From the NCBI GenBank assembly GCA_019914945.1, contig CM034104.1:6884501-6948500 (forward strand): a DNA stretch of 64,000 bases, written 5' to 3'. The notes under the pieces were generated by a model. It had not been told where the DNA came from and made no database searches. It was given only the letters and a program-made list of their open reading frames with translations. Below, piece by piece: positions 44,241 through 57,650 of this stretch. Both the position numbers and the translations under genes were made by a program. Each line of letters begins with the position of its first letter. Position 1 is the first letter of the stretch. This DNA comes from Typha latifolia. Its lineage: Eukaryota > Streptophyta > Magnoliopsida > Poales > Typhaceae.

Positions 44241-47200
44241 CTCCTGCCAGTTGCCGAAAAAAGGAAAAATCAGCGCTAAAATCGCCGCCAACTTGACTGG
44301 ATTCGGGCACCTAGATAAGGTGTCGGCTACGCTATTTTCGGTCCCCTTTTTATACACCAACTCATAGTCGTATCCAAGTAGCTTAGAGACCCACCATTGC
44401 TGGGCTGGTGTGCGTATGCGTTGCCCAAGAAAGTATGGCAAACTCCTTTGATTAGTGCGGATCGTGAAGCGTCGCCTAATAAGATAAGGCCTCCACTTGG
44501 TGATAGCATGGATGATGGCGAGCATCTCTCATTCATAGGTAGATAGCAGCTATGATCGCTCGGAAAGAGCATTGCTCATGTAGGCCGCGGGTCTACCTTC
44601 TTGCATTAACAGCTCATGCCGACTCCAGATACGTCTCACTCAATGGTGAATGGTTTGGTAAAATCTACTAAAGCAAGGACCGGGGCTGAGATCATCGCCT
44701 TCTTCAAGGCTTCAAATGCTTCTCTTGCTTTGTTAGTCTATGTGAATGCACCCTTCCGCAGCAAGGTTGTGAGGGGAGCCGCAACCTTGTCATAGTTCGC
44801 CACAAACCAGTGATAATAGCCAGTTAAACCAGTTAAACCGAAGCAACCTTGGTAGTCTTTGGCAGCTACCAATCCACCTTGCTTTGGATCTTCTTAGGGT
44901 CAGCTTCCACGCCATCTTTAGATATGATATGGCCTAGGTAGTTTACCCTTTGTTGCCCCCATGAACACTTGGAGTCCTTGCTTTCAACTCATGTTGTCAA
45001 AATAGGATAAGTACTGTCTGAAGATGTCACAAATGCTCCTCCCATGTATGGTTGTATACCAATATATCATCAAAGAATATCAGCACATATTGCCTCAAAT
45101 GAGGCCTAAAGATACCATTCATTAAACTTTGAAAGGTGGTGGGAGCATTGGTAAAACCAAAAGGCATAATGAGGAACTCGTAGTACCCATCATGAGTTCT
45201 AAACGCCATCTTGTGCACATCGGATGGTTCGACTCTAATTTGATGGTACCCAGCCCTCAAATCCAGCTTTGAGAAGTAACATGCACTTGCCAATTCATCC
45301 AGCAACTCTTCAATCACCGGTATGGGGTACCGGTCTTTGACGGTGATGAAATTGAGAGCTCGATAGTCCACACAAAACCGCCACGAACCATCCTTCTTCC
45401 ACACGAGTAAGACCAGTGAAGATTAGGAGCTTCGACTTGGTCTTATCACCCCGCTAGACAACATCTCTTGGACCATCTTTGTTATAGCCTCCTTTTGGAT
45501 GAATGGATAACGGTATGGCCTCACATTTGCTAGACTCGCCCTAGGCATAATCTCAATGCAATGGTCTTGTGCCCTAGGTGGTGGCAATCCATGTGGTTGT
45601 TGGAACACATCTTCAAATTCCTACAAGACAGCCTTTAAATCAATGGGTAAGTGTGCTGGATCATCCACGTCTTTGGCCCCTTTGATGAGTTGCATTAGAA
45701 ACCCGCGGCACCTGAGTTTCGGCAACCCCTCTAGGGACTGCATTGCTCCTTTTGTTTCCATATTTGATGCTGCCAATATCTAGATCTGTTGGTCTGCATG
45801 ACTGAACTCCATCGCCATGGTGGTGAAGTTGAAGGTGACCGATCCAACATTCCGAAGCTATTGCACCCCAAGCACCAAATCGACTCCTCGTAGATCCAGC
45901 GGGTAAAGATCAATTCAGAAGATATGGCCCTGAATTTATAGTTGGACCTTGCAGCATATGCCCTCCATTCTCAACATGGTGCCATCACCGATGATCACAT
46001 CAAAGTCATTAGAAGACTCCGACTCTAATCCCAACCGCCTCGCCATTTGTGAATCCACAAAATTATGAGTGCTTCTTGAATCAATAAGAATTAGGACTTT
46101 TTTCTTCTTGATCATACCTTTGACCCAAAGAGTTTTCGAAGTCAACTCGTCAGCAAGAGAATGAAAGGAGAGTTCGACTTGAACTTTAAGCGATTTGTCA
46201 TCTTCGGTGTAGCCCACTGCTATCTCTTGCTGCTTCTCAAGATCTTCAATAGGATCATCCTCTATCATCTCTTCCATGAGCATGATGGCCTTGGGCTGTT
46301 TGGCACATTTATGGCCCACTGTAAAGTGCTCGTCGCAATAGAAGCATAAGCCCTTCGAGCGCCGATCTTCAACCTCCGCTAGTGTGAGGCGTCGTCCCAT
46401 CACCCATGGCTGTCCCCTAGGGTCAGGGCCTATCCGTGGTGGGGGTGGCTGATTGAGGTTTGGCTGAACCCACCCCAAACGTGCCACACTCGAAACTGGT
46501 GGTCTAGGATTAATACGCGAGTCACTAGTGCTCCATGTTGGATAGTGAGGAGCCTTCAACTCTTTTATCTTTTCTTCCATCATTTGAGCCACTGAGAAGG
46601 CTATCAACAAGGTAGTAGAACGAGATGCCTTGACTTTTGCTTGATATCTCGACGAAGCCCGGAGACGAAAGTGCTTTTGAGAGCTGAGTCCGACCACCCG
46701 TGGACTCGATTACCGATTCTTTCGAACTCCTCTTGATAGGTTCTTACAGAAGTCTTTTAGGTTAGTTTCATCAAGGTGGCTTGGAAGTTTTCATAGTTGG
46801 AAGGTCTGAAACGCACACAAAGCGCGTCAGCGAACTCCTCCCAAGTGGCGAAGGGGCGTGCGTATTGTGCTGCTTGATACCATCTCATCACTACGTCTTC
46901 AATGTGGAATGAGGCCAGATGCACCTTCTAGTGATTAGGTGTCCCTTGATAAGCGAAGAATTGCTCCACCCTATAAATCCAATCCAACGGGTCACCACCG
47001 CTGAATTTAGGAAATTCGACTCGACCGGTGCGGGGATATAGCATTTGGTCACATTCGTTCTCGTGTCCTTGGTGAAACGGTTCTTGTTGTTGGATCCTTG
47101 GTTGATGTGGGGGCTCCTCCCACTCATCCCAAGGCTCCTCCTTTGGATGTGGGACCATAGGTTCCCTCAGGTGCAAGGGAGGTAAGTTGGTGCGGTGCTC

Positions 47201-47452
47201 GTGCGGTTCGTCGTGCTGTTGCCATAGTGCCTCTAGGATCGATCCTCGTCGGTTCCCCTCTCTAGGTAAGGGGCGTTCTTCATGTCTTCGATGTCACTCA
47301 GGGGTACACCTAAGATGATGGTTCATGTCAGCAAGGGTGGCCTTCATCTCCAACATTGTTTGCGCCATAAACGCCAGGGTTTGTGTGAGATCAAGAGGGC
47401 CCTCTGTCCTTCCTCTTGAACTCTGAGGGGATGGAGATCTTGATGTAGCCAT
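44241..47452 (-). pseudogene. Gypsy G6 gag-pol, 5' part: gag, protease, RT, RNase H
   Basis: Gag starts at the ATG at 47452 (MATSRSPSPQSS) and carries VEFPKFSGGDPLDWIYRVEQ, the YQEEFERIGNRVHGW block and the knuckle CFYCDEHFTVGHKC (about 46340). The protease has LIDSRSTHNF: the active-site Gly is Arg. RT (45608-45027) has [17 protein letters not shown] and an intact FFDDILVY. RNase H (about 44700-44241) is cut by G4 within NWQEAY. Many stops and frameshifts occur. It is the same subfamily as G7. Confidence 0.9.
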
Positions 47453-47533
47453 GTGGTCTGTCTCCAAACCTTGATCGCTTACTTGCTCAGCCGCTTTTGA
47501 TCTTGTTGTAGCTATGACGGTCCAAGGAACGTT

Positions 47534-47548
47534 GGCTCTGATACCAAT
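47534..47548 (-). promoter_or_regulatory. Primer-binding site of G6
   Basis: The minus strand reads ATTGGTATCAGAGCC, the initiator-Met-tRNA complement, directly after the LTR end at 47549. Confidence 0.8.
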
Positions 47549-48326
47549 TCTTACGAACCAACCTGATCCAATCCACAATGGTTCTGGAATCATTGAAGCA
47601 CGTAACTTTCGAAGGGATCTGCGAACAATCTAACCTGATCCAATCCTCTTGAATTTTGGATATATTGATGCTCTTAAGAGAGCTTTCCAACAAATCCAAG
47701 ATCATAGGATTTGGACGGTTAGATCTTAAGATATCAACCAAATAGTGGCCGAAGGTCAATTGAATCCTAGCTTAATAGCCCTCCAATAGCTAGATAGATG
47801 CTAGGTTTAGTTCTTGGTGTGAAAGAGGAGAAATTATTGTAGAAGAGAGGGGTTAGAAGCTAGAGAAGGCTAACCAAAGACTTGGGTGGTGAAAGAAGGA
47901 AGGTAGGAGAGTGCACCAATGGATAGAGACAAGTAAAAAGAGATAAAGACCAAAACCAATTCAATTATCCAAGATAAACTCCAATTAAGGTCCAATTAAG
48001 GTTTCCTCCACATATTTATAGAGGCTCACCCTAAGGACTTATCAACTGAGTTAAACAACTCTAACAAACCCTAACAAAAACTACACTTTCGTCGCACTGC
48101 ATTCAAATGCACCTGATCGCGTTCGAATGTGAAATTTCCGTTCTTTGTCGATACGAACGTATGTAGGCATTTGAACGATCGCGTTCGAACAGCCCAATTT
48201 GCGTTCTCTATTTTTGCGAACATGTGTAGGCGTTTGCATTCCTGTTCAAATGAGGGCCCCGGCAAAAATATTTTTATTTCTTCTAACAAACTCAACGAGA
48301 TAAATAGGCTCAACTTAATGAACCCA
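47549..48326 (-). repeat. G6 5' LTR (~778 bp)
   Basis: In the minus sense it starts TGGGTTCATTAAG at 48326 and ends GTTCGTAAGA at 47549. It has decayed palindromes (48090-48245) and a TATAAATA box (complement of 48013-48020). The middle resembles LTR-b and LTR-c (TTTATAGAGGCTCACCCTA on the plus strand), but its U5 is different. Confidence 0.75.
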
Positions 48327-49020
48327 ATGCCCCTAGTGGAGCCAATATGGATCGAATCGTATCAGAGTGAAAATGGTATAACGGCTCAATAGCCTCCTGA
48401 AATGTTATTAATTTCAAATTTTAAAATAATTTGAAATTAATAATTAAAAATTTTAAAATTTAAGTGTTACAAGAATTTTAATGGATTTGTAACAGTCATA
48501 ATGGTAGTTTTAATGGTTAATGGGTTAATATTTAGAGGGTTACTAGTGTTTTAAAGAAATTCAAGAGCTTCTAAAACACTACTCGCCTATGAAAAAAAAA
48601 ACAACATCAAAAATTTTTATACTCTCCTATATTTTTTCCACTATATAATTAGTTTGGAGAAGTGTGGTTTTCATATAGAAGCGTTGAAAATTTATACTCA
48701 TTGGTAACACAGGAATGAGGTTTTGAGTTATACTTTACATGATAGATAGGCGAGTCACTAGAGTATTATTCTCCTTTAGGGCAATTGCGCTTCAACATGC
48801 CCTACAGGACATACTCCTAAACTTCAATAATTGTTCTTTGTTTTTTCTAAATAATATATGCTGAATTCAGAAATAAAAGAACTAATAGTAAATACTCTTT
48901 CTAAATTATCTTTGCTTGTACCCTTGGAGTAAAGGAAAAAAGTTATTAAAGTTTACTAACTGAATCTTCAATTCTCTACACTAGAAATATAATTGAAAAC
49001 CTTACTATGTCTATGTTACG
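48327..49020. other. Unassigned AT-rich stretch
   Basis: No coding frame or recognised repeat was found. A short palindromic AT segment (AATTTCAAATTTTAAAATAATTTGAAATT type) lies near 48411-48440. Confidence 0.4.
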
Positions 49021-49108
49021 AATTAGCCTAATCCAATCCGCAACGATTCTGAAGCTTAGATCCTAGCTTGGTAGCCCTCCAATGACTAGATGGATGCTAG
49101 GGTTAGTT
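49021..49108 (-). mobile_element. G6-type LTR scrap
   Basis: It resembles 47550-47820 (TAGCCCTCCAAT, GATGCTAGGGTTAGTTCTTGG) with an internal deletion. It joins the copia B LTR at a shared TCTTGG, suggesting repair by microhomology. Confidence 0.65.
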
Positions 49109-49271
49109 CTTGGCATTCATCTCTGCTTTCGTTCTTAATATTTCTACGGAGTTTTTACTTAAGCGAACGAGTGATATCATTGCCTAGTATTTAGATACAT
49201 ACTTGTGTCTAGGGGTTTTTCAATTGGTATCATAGCAGGTTCTCTCACCCTTTGAGAGAGATCAGATAGGC

Positions 49272-50924
49272 ATGGATTTTCATAGAGATGGACTATCATC
49301 TATTAGACCTCCTATCCTAGATGGATCAAATTATGGATATTGGAAAGCTAGGATGAGAGCTTACTTAAAGTCTATAGATGAACAAGTATGGTTTGCCGTT
49401 GTGAACGGTTGGAGTCCACCAATGTACATGGTGGATGATAAACTTGCTGATAAACCGATAGAGTCATGGGATAGGTCAGACTATGAAAAAGTTGGATGGA
49501 ATAGCAAGGCAATAAATGCAATTTTTAGTTGTGTTTCCTCGGAAGAATTTAGAATAATCTCTACTTGTGAGATAGCAAAAGAAGCTTGGACGATCTTAGA
49601 AACTACTCACGAAGGAACTATGACTGTAAAACTTTCTAAACTTCAGAGGTTGACTACTAGTTTTAAAACTCTACGTATGGAGGAGAATGATACATTTTAT
49701 GAGTTTTATACAAAGCTGAGTGATATAGTCAACTCCAGTTTTAACCTAGGAGAGAAAATTCATGAAAACAGAATTGTCCGTAAGATCCTTAGGTCTCTTC
49801 CAGAGAGGTTTCAGGCGAAAGTTATAGCTATTGAGGAAAGTAAGGACATCGATTCTATGAAAGTTGAATAATTAGTAGGAAATCTACAAACATTTGAATC
49901 CAGTCTTTCAAAACCAAGGAAGTCCAAAGGGATTGTCCTATCCACAGTTGAACAAAATATAGAGGAGTCTGATGATGAAGGTGATTTAGATGTTGAGATG
50001 TTGGCCATATTCGTCAAAAAGTTTAATAAATTCTTTCGGAAGCCAAACAAGTTGAATGCTGAAAAACTTGAGAAAAGCAAAGCCTTTGTGAAAAATAAGA
50101 ATACTACGAGTTCGAACACAGGTGTGAGCAACAACAATGTCAAACAGAAAAATAAGAATTCTGAGAATAAAGTTCGATGCTTTGAATGTTATGGTTTTGG
50201 ACACATAGCACAAGAATGCTCTAATCGCCTTAAGAAGAAGGGTAAAGCTATGAAAGTTACTTGGGATGACTCAGATGAATCTGATGATGATTCTGAAAAA
50301 GACGAAGAAAACTTTGTAGCTTTTGCCTCTTCTCTACTTAATATTGATTCTGTTGTTGATACTGATACTACAGATGATCAGGATATGTTACCAGCTGAAG
50401 AAGATGAATCTGAAATTCAAAAGGCATATAATGACCTGTACTTGGAGTCGTTTAAACTCAAGAAAAGCAATCTTAGACTACTTCAACGACTCAAGGTAAT
50501 CGAACTTGAAGAATTCAATTTGAGGAGAAGTACAAATTGAAACTTGAACGTATCAAAGACCTTTCTGAACAACTTGACAATGCAAAAAATAAAATGAAGA
50601 CTGATGAAATTGAACTAGAGCGACTGAATAAGGAAGTGACATTTCTAAAAGGGAAGAACAAACTTGACGAGATTATAAAGGCTCAGATCTCTGGAAAAGA
50701 CAGGTATGGTGTTGGATACACTAGTAATTCAAATAATAATAAAACTGTCTTCGTTTCTACAGGTATACAAAAGGAAGAATATCTAAAGTCATCAACCGCA
50801 TTTACAAAGCAATCCTGGATGAATGCTTCTAAACTGAAGGTGAATCTACAAACTGGTGAATCGTCAATGGCACCAAAGGTAAGCTTTAGTCACACTCCTC
50901 GACAAAAGGTGAGTAGAAAAGGGT
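49272..50924 (+). pseudogene. Copia B gag
   Basis: ATG at 49272 (MDFHRDGLSS). The first knuckle is intact here (CFECYGFGHIAQEC, about 50178-50219). Breaks are a TAA at 49869-49871 and a one-base loss near 50508. The second knuckle and the whole protease are deleted at about 50925. Confidence 0.9.
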
Positions 50925-53814
50925 TTGAAAGAAAATCTTCTGAGCATCAGTCAATTTTGTGAGCTTGAAAGTGTTCTTTATGTTCTTGAAAATGTTCTTT
51001 ATGTTAAGGGCTTGAAAGAAAATCTTCTGAGCATCAGTCAATTTTGTGATGAAGATTATGAGGTAAAATTCTCCAAAAATGATTGTACTATTCTAGATCA
51101 TGATGGTAATGTTATATGTTATGGATCTAGAACATCTAATAATTGCTATGTTGTTGGAACGTCACATAAACTGAAATGTAACAGTGCCTTTTTTGACATT
51201 GCAGATCTTTGGCATCAACGTCTTGGACATGTGAATCACAAGGTATTATTTACTCTGTCCAAACAAGAAGTGGTAAGAGGATTACCTAAGATAAAAGAAA
51301 TGTCAAAAAGAGTGTGCGGTTCATGTCAAATTGGAAAACAAACTAGGATCTCACACAAGAAGGTAAATGCAGCTACCACCGACCGTGTGCTTCAATTAGT
51401 TCACATGGACTTGATGGGTCCAACAAAAACGGAAAGTCTTGGAGGTAAACGCTATATATTCTTAATGGTCGATGATTACTCCAGATATACCTGGGTTGCC
51501 TTTCTACGTGAGAAGTCTGAAACCTTTAAAGTTTTTAAATCACTATGCTTAAAATTGTAGAATGAAAAATTGACTACCCTAGTTAGGATTCATTCTGATC
51601 ATGGTAGAGAATTTGAAAATGAAAACTTTTCCATATTTTGTGATTATCTTGGTATTCAACATGAATTTTCAGCTCCTATAACTCCACAACAGAACAGGAT
51701 TGTGGAAATAAAGAACCGAGTTGTGCAGTAAATGGCTAGGGTTATGCTTCACGTTAAAAAGGTTCCTCAAATGTTTTGGGCAGAGGCGGTCAATACAGTG
51801 GTATATGTGATAAATCGTGTTTATCTAAGACTAGGTACAAAAATGACTGCTTATGACTAGTGTTAAATATTTTTGAGTTTTTGGTAGTAAATGCTATATC
51901 TTACGTGATTGAGAATATTTGACTAAATTTGACACTAGAAGTAACGAAGGCATCTTCTTAGGGTATTCGAATAATAGCAGAGCCTACAGAGTATTTAATC
52001 TTGTCACTTCTACTGTTATGGAATCTGCTAATGTTATGATAGATGAATCCACGACTGATATAACTGAAACTACTCCTATTTTTGTTTCTGCAGATACGTA
52101 TGACGAAGAAATAGGAAAAGAACTTGATCTAGAAATTGAGAATCAGGACGAGGACAAAGTTGAAATGAACAAAGATGACTGCAACATACCAAAACCATCT
52201 GCCAGAGTGAAATCAGATCATCCACTGTCACAAGTGATTGGAGACGTGAATGAACTAATTAAGACAAGATGACAAATCCAAAGTGAGGTATCATTTACTT
52301 GTTATACATCTTCTTTTGAACCTAAAAATGTGAAGGAAGCATTGTTAGACGATTCTTGGGTTAATGCTATGCATGAGGAATTAGAGCAATTTTCTAGGAA
52401 TGATGTTTGGTATTTAGTTCCTAGACCTAAGAATGTGAATGTCATTGGAACAAAATGGATTTACAAGAATAAAAGTGATGAACATGGCAATATAGTTCGA
52501 AATAAAGCTAGACTCGTAGCAGAAGGATATACTCAGGTTGAGGGTATAGATTTTGATGAGACATTTGCTCCTGTTGCTAGATTAGAATCTATTCGTATAT
52601 TGCTTGCTATTGCTTGTCATTTAAAATTTAAATTGTTTCAAATGGATGTTAAAAGTGCTTTCATGAATGGTACTCTGAATGAAGATGTTTATGTGGAACA
52701 ACCGAAAGGGTTCGAAGATCAAAAATTTCCTTCTCATGTGTTTAAACTGAAAAAGGCCCTCTACGGGCTAAATCAAGCTCCAACAGCTTGGTATTAGAAG
52801 TTGACCACTTTTTTAGTGGATGCGGGGTTCACTTGAGGGGGAGTGGACAAGACATTGTTCATTAGACGGTCGAACAAAAGTTTAGTTGTGGCACAAATAT
52901 ATGTGGATGACATTGTCTTCGGGGCAACGAGTCAATCTTTAGCTAAGGAGTTTGCAAATCTCATGCATAGTCATTTTGAGATGAGCATGATGGGTGAGTT
53001 GAAGTTCTTTTTGGGACTTCAAATTACTCAATTAGAAAGCGGGATATTTATCGTGACTAAATTCGGTTTAGAAAATGCAAAACATGCTAGAACTCCTATG
53101 AGTACAACTACCAAACTAGGTAAGGATTTCAAGAAAAAGTGTTGATCAGACACTGTATAGGAGCATGATTGGTAGTCTTTTGTATTTAACTGCTAGTAGA
53201 CCAGACATTGCATTTAGTGTCGGTGTGTGTGCTAGGTTTCGATCTCGAACCTAAGGAGACACATTTGTATGCTTTGAAACGTATTATAAAATATGTCGGT
53301 GGCACAGCTTGACTTAGGTATCTGGTTTACTTATGACTCGGGAGCTATCATATCTGGATACACGGATTCGATTAGGCGGTTCATGTGATGATAGAAAAAG
53401 TACCTCGGTGGATGTTTTTATATTGGAAACAATCTGGTTGCTTGGCACAGTAAGAAACAAAACTCGATATCTTTATCTACTGCGGAGGCCGAGTACATTG
53501 CAGCGGGAAGTTGTTGTTCTCAGTTACTATGGATGAAACAGATGGTCAAAGATTACGGCATTGAACAAGATACTATGGTGCTTTATTGTGACAACATGAG
53601 TGCTATTAATATATCGAAAAATCCTGTTCAACACTCGCGTACAAAACATATTGATATCCGACATCATTTTATACGCGAGTTAGTTGAAGACAAAATAATA
53701 GCACTTGAACATGTTGAGACGGAGAAATAATTGGGTGATCTATTTACAAAACTTTTGGATTTACAGAGATTTGAGTATCTTCGTACTTCTTTAGGAATTT
53801 GTGCTTTGGATTGA
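50925..53814 (+). pseudogene. Copia B pol without protease
   Basis: It opens with a duplicated filler segment (50925-50962), then SISQFCDEDYEVKFS, the HHCC region, the integrase core, RT with YVDDIVFG (about 52900) and RNase H ending LGICALD at 53814. The integrase Glu region reads NRIVEIKN instead of NGIVERKN. Stops at 51558 (TAG), 51729 (TAA) and 53373 (TAG) match copia A. Further stops lie near 52795, 52834 and 53728, and small indels occur around 53240-53400. Confidence 0.9.
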
Positions 53815-55374
53815 TTTTTTTTTTGTTTTGGTTTGCGTGTTTTGGTTTTGCATGTTTCATTTTTATTATTTCTTTTCATTTCTTTTTAGGTTTTCTTTAC
53901 TCTGAAATTTTCTTTATTTTTAGTTTCAGATTTGTCGAGAGTTTTTGTCATAAAAAAAAATTGATGCACTCCTAGATTCAATAATATACTCTTGACATAG
54001 AAATATGATTTTTCTCTTTATTATGAGTTATTATAGTCAATTTTGTCATCTTGTAGTATATTGTATCATTTCTGATTTATTCACTCTCTCGACTTCTATG
54101 ATAATTATACTGAAATTAATGCACTCATAACGTGTGTATATTCTTGAGTGAGCATGACATCATGAAATTCTTTTTAAATAGCTCACTATTGATCTTGATT
54201 TGCACAGTTTGACCTCATGCTTAGTCATCACAAATGTGTTCATAAAAGATCAATGAAAAGGGCTACAATGAGTTAGTGTGAAAGTCATCTTGTTTAGAGT
54301 CCAGCTTTGACTCGGACATTGCTTGCAAATTAAATAAAATTTTTGCTATTTGTGTATATATTCTCGCACATTGTTTGATTTGTACTAGTAGAAAAGGGCT
54401 ACCTACTCATGTGTGAAAGCCATCATTGCACCTATATGGTTTAAGTATAAAAAATTACACGAAAAATTCCTGTTTTGTTATTGAGGATAAGTCAAAAAGT
54501 GCAAATTTAAATACTAAGTCGGTTTGACTACTGTGTTGTATCATTGTTTAAATAGGAAAGTTTCTTTAAGAAGAATGTTTCATGTTATCTATGCTCAACT
54601 TGCATATGCATATTGTTATGATCAATCAAGATTAATTTAATTTTGAGTGATGCATTAGAATTGATTATAATATGCTTTTGATGATTTGATTGATCTGTGT
54701 ATGACTTATTTCATTCGATTGTCATATTCTATGTCTTGAATCTAGTTTGAATTTCTAGAAGTGCATCTCCAAAAGATTTTTTTAAATTTTTTTTTTTCTT
54801 AGACTTTTTACATAAAAAAAGGCGTTCGAACGCAGATTTTTGAGTTCGAACGCGGTGACCGGCGCATTCGAACGCGCGGACCGGGTGCGTTCAAACGCAC
54901 TCGAGGATTGTTTAAATATTGCGTCCGAACCCAAGGGTTTTCATCTTCTATCTTCCAAACCCTAGAAACCCTTCATTTTCTCCCTCTCCAATCTTCAAGA
55001 TCTTGGTCTTTTTCATCAAAATTTTCAAATCTAACCCTTTTAAAGGGTAGTTCTCCTCCGGATCTAGCATCTTTCGGCCGAATTTCTTAGTTTTTCTTTA
55101 CTTTTGTGAGGTATGATCATCCATCAAGTTTCCTATTTTTTATTCAATTAAGTCTCTTGATCTTGATTGATTTCGTGCGTTTTCGAGTTTTGATCACGTT
55201 AAAGTTACTATCTTGATGTTTCTTGTGTGATTGAACGTGATATCTTAGAGTTTTCAAGTGAAAGATGGATTTCATTTAGGGCCATTCATGGTTTCTTGAA
55301 TTTTTTGGATTTCTTGCTATCTTTTGGTTGCTTTGGGCATGTATTGAATCTTGCATCTTGTTTCTTTCTCAAGC
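53815..55374 (+). other. Copia B post-pol spacer
   Basis: It is near-identical to 26179-27737, including the palindrome cluster (54823-54901), a TTTAAATATT box and the AAACCCTAGAAACCC leader. Confidence 0.8.
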
Positions 55375-56423
55375 ATGCCTAGAAAAGCTGCAGTTTCCAA
55401 GAAACCTAGGCCGCCTTCCTCACCTACTTCGGCTCCCACGTTTTCGACATCTATGGCTGCGGGGCATTACAAATATAATTTTGGCACCCGTCCTGTTATC
55501 TGTGAACGACCCGTGGTCATTTCCGAGTTTTCTTCTTTGGGGATAGAACAGATATTTACTGAGCGAGGATGGTTATCCGTGTGTCGGATAAGCGGGACTG
55601 CATATGTGGAAGTGGTCAGGGAATTTTTTAGTAATGCCACGGTTTTAGACCGCTGTATACGTTCTACTATTCGTGGGGTGTCTATATACTTGGACTCAGA
55701 TGTTATTCGCACTGAACTTCGTCTTCCTGATGGTGAGTTCCAGTATCCAACGTCTGCTCCACTTCCTGATGTCAATGAATATGCTGGCACTGTACTGATC
55801 CTAGGGGAACGTTGGAAGGGAAACATGTTGCCGCATGCGAAACTGACATCAGTGGCTCGCATGCTTCACCTGCTTTGTCTGTACAACGTCACCCCCAAGA
55901 CTCGCCATTCCACTATTAGTCATGATCGTGCCTTCCTCCTTCATGCAATGTTATCTGGAGTCTCTGTTGATTTGGCTGCGGTGATTTATGATTCGATTCT
56001 CACAGCTGCACAGAAAGAAGCACCTCGTGAGGGGTTACCATTTGGCATCTTCATTACAAAGTTGTGCACTCAGAGTGGGGTGCGTGTGGATGCTTCGAAC
56101 CTTCCCTTACTTCGCAAAAACCGTTGGATCGGATTACTCTTGAGCGGAGTCAAGCTCACGACTAGTCGTCTCCTCTCAAGCCATCCTCTTCCGCCGCTGG
56201 TCGTTCATCGCACCTCGACAGTTCTGATGATAGCTCTGACGGTGACACATCTCACACTGAGGGGGAGTTACCACAGTACTCTGACTATTTTGATCAGCTT
56301 AGTACTCAATTGCAGGATCTCCATTCGGTAGTGAATGATTTACGAGCTGAACAAGCTCGTCAGGGGACTGTACTTGACTCTGTGTTGACGATTCTTCATC
56401 GTCAGTTTCCTCCGAGTTCCTAG
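55375..56423 (+). pseudogene. Post-pol ORF of copia B
   Basis: It starts MPRKAAVSKKPRPPSS at 55375 and is open through the whole conserved domain (ERGWLSVCRISG; VREFFSNATV; PHAKLTSVARMLHLL; FIFLLHAML-type block near 55930). A one-base deletion near 56096 shifts the frame before the serine-rich linker and coiled coil; the original stop would be at 56421. The domain part is the least damaged of the three copies. Function unknown. Confidence 0.75.
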
Positions 56424-56773
56424 TCTTTGGCATTTGTGTCAAAAAGGGGGAGAGTGTCTAGGTGTGTAGGGGGAGTATGGGAATAGGGGGAGTTTATTAG
56501 AGTCTTTAGAGTCTTTATAACCTTGCTTATAACTTTGCTTGGAGTAATTGTGAACTTTGTTTGCTTAAGTACTTTTGAACTTATGCTCCATTGATAACTT
56601 GTGTTTGGATTGTTTATTCATTTCGAGTTATTTTCACTTGATCTTGGATTGGTATATGTTTATTTGCAGGTTTTGATGTGCAAAATATTTTAAGCTTGTT
56701 GATTGCTCAGTTTGAAGTCTTTGTAATATCTTGTAACCTATGTGTTTTGTCACAAATTGCCAAAGGGGGAGAT

Positions 56774-57650
56774 TATTAGGTTTTTATTTGTTGGCAATTG
56801 TGTACAAAATATTCTAAGTGTATTTTTTTCATGTATATGAGCTTTACACAAGTCTAGAATATCTCTAGTTTGAAGAATTGCAAGATTATTGGAGAAAAAC
56901 AGTTGAGTTCACACCGCGTTCACAAACACGTTCGAACGCGAAATCTGCATTCACACAGACAGAGAGCCGCATTCACAAACGCGTTCGAACACGGAATCTG
57001 CGTTCACAGGGACCGACAACTACGTTCACAAACGCGTTCGAACGCGGGTACTGCGTTCACACAGACCGAGAGCTGCGTTCACAAACGCGTTCGAATGCAA
57101 CCTGAAGAATTCAAGTTGTCGCGTTTGAACGCACTCGGGCCCGTTCTAACGCACCTGAGATCAAGTCATGCCGTTCGAACGCAACCTGAAGAATTCAAGT
57201 TGTCGCGTTCGAACGCACTCGGGCCCGTTCGAACGCACCTGAGATCAAGTCATGCCATTCGAACGCACTCGGGCCGCGTTCGAACGCACCAACGAAGTTT
57301 GAAAAACTTGGATTCTCGTGAGTACGGATAAGACTTGGATTTGGCTCTATCTTGGAGATCATATATAAGGATTGTGATGCCCTATCTCTAGGGTGGTTGA
57401 AGAAGTATTATTGAAGGAGACTTCTTGAGGCTACATCGGTTCTTCAACTAACAAGATTCCACTCATCTACAAAACTTAATCTTTCGTCTTAAGGGCTATT
57501 TAGACGAAAGATCAATCTCGAGGGTTACTGAGATTGGACTTTAATCACGAGAAGTAGTGAATCGTGGGTTCTAGCGAGCAAGACTGAGAGGAACAAAGTC
57601 GTTTGGATCGACGGGTTGTTTTGTGAGTCAGTCTTGTAACTGCTACTATT
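56774..57650 (+). repeat. Copia B 3' LTR, 3' end missing
   Basis: It starts TATTAGG (TG changed to TA) after the GGGGGAGAT tract. It has a long palindrome array (56911-57290) and the TATATAA box near 57361. It breaks off at ACTATTC and continues into copia C RNase H. Confidence 0.9.

Larger units (their letters stand above)
49109..57650 (+). mobile_element. Copia B: truncated SIRE/Maximus-like copy
   Basis: It consists of the last ~114 bases of the 5' LTR (49109-49222), a mutated PBS (GGTATCATAGC), gag, pol, spacer, post-pol ORF, polypurine tract and the first ~877 bases of a 3' LTR (56774-57650). It is very close to copia A. Both ends are broken, so no TSD can be read. Confidence 0.9.
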
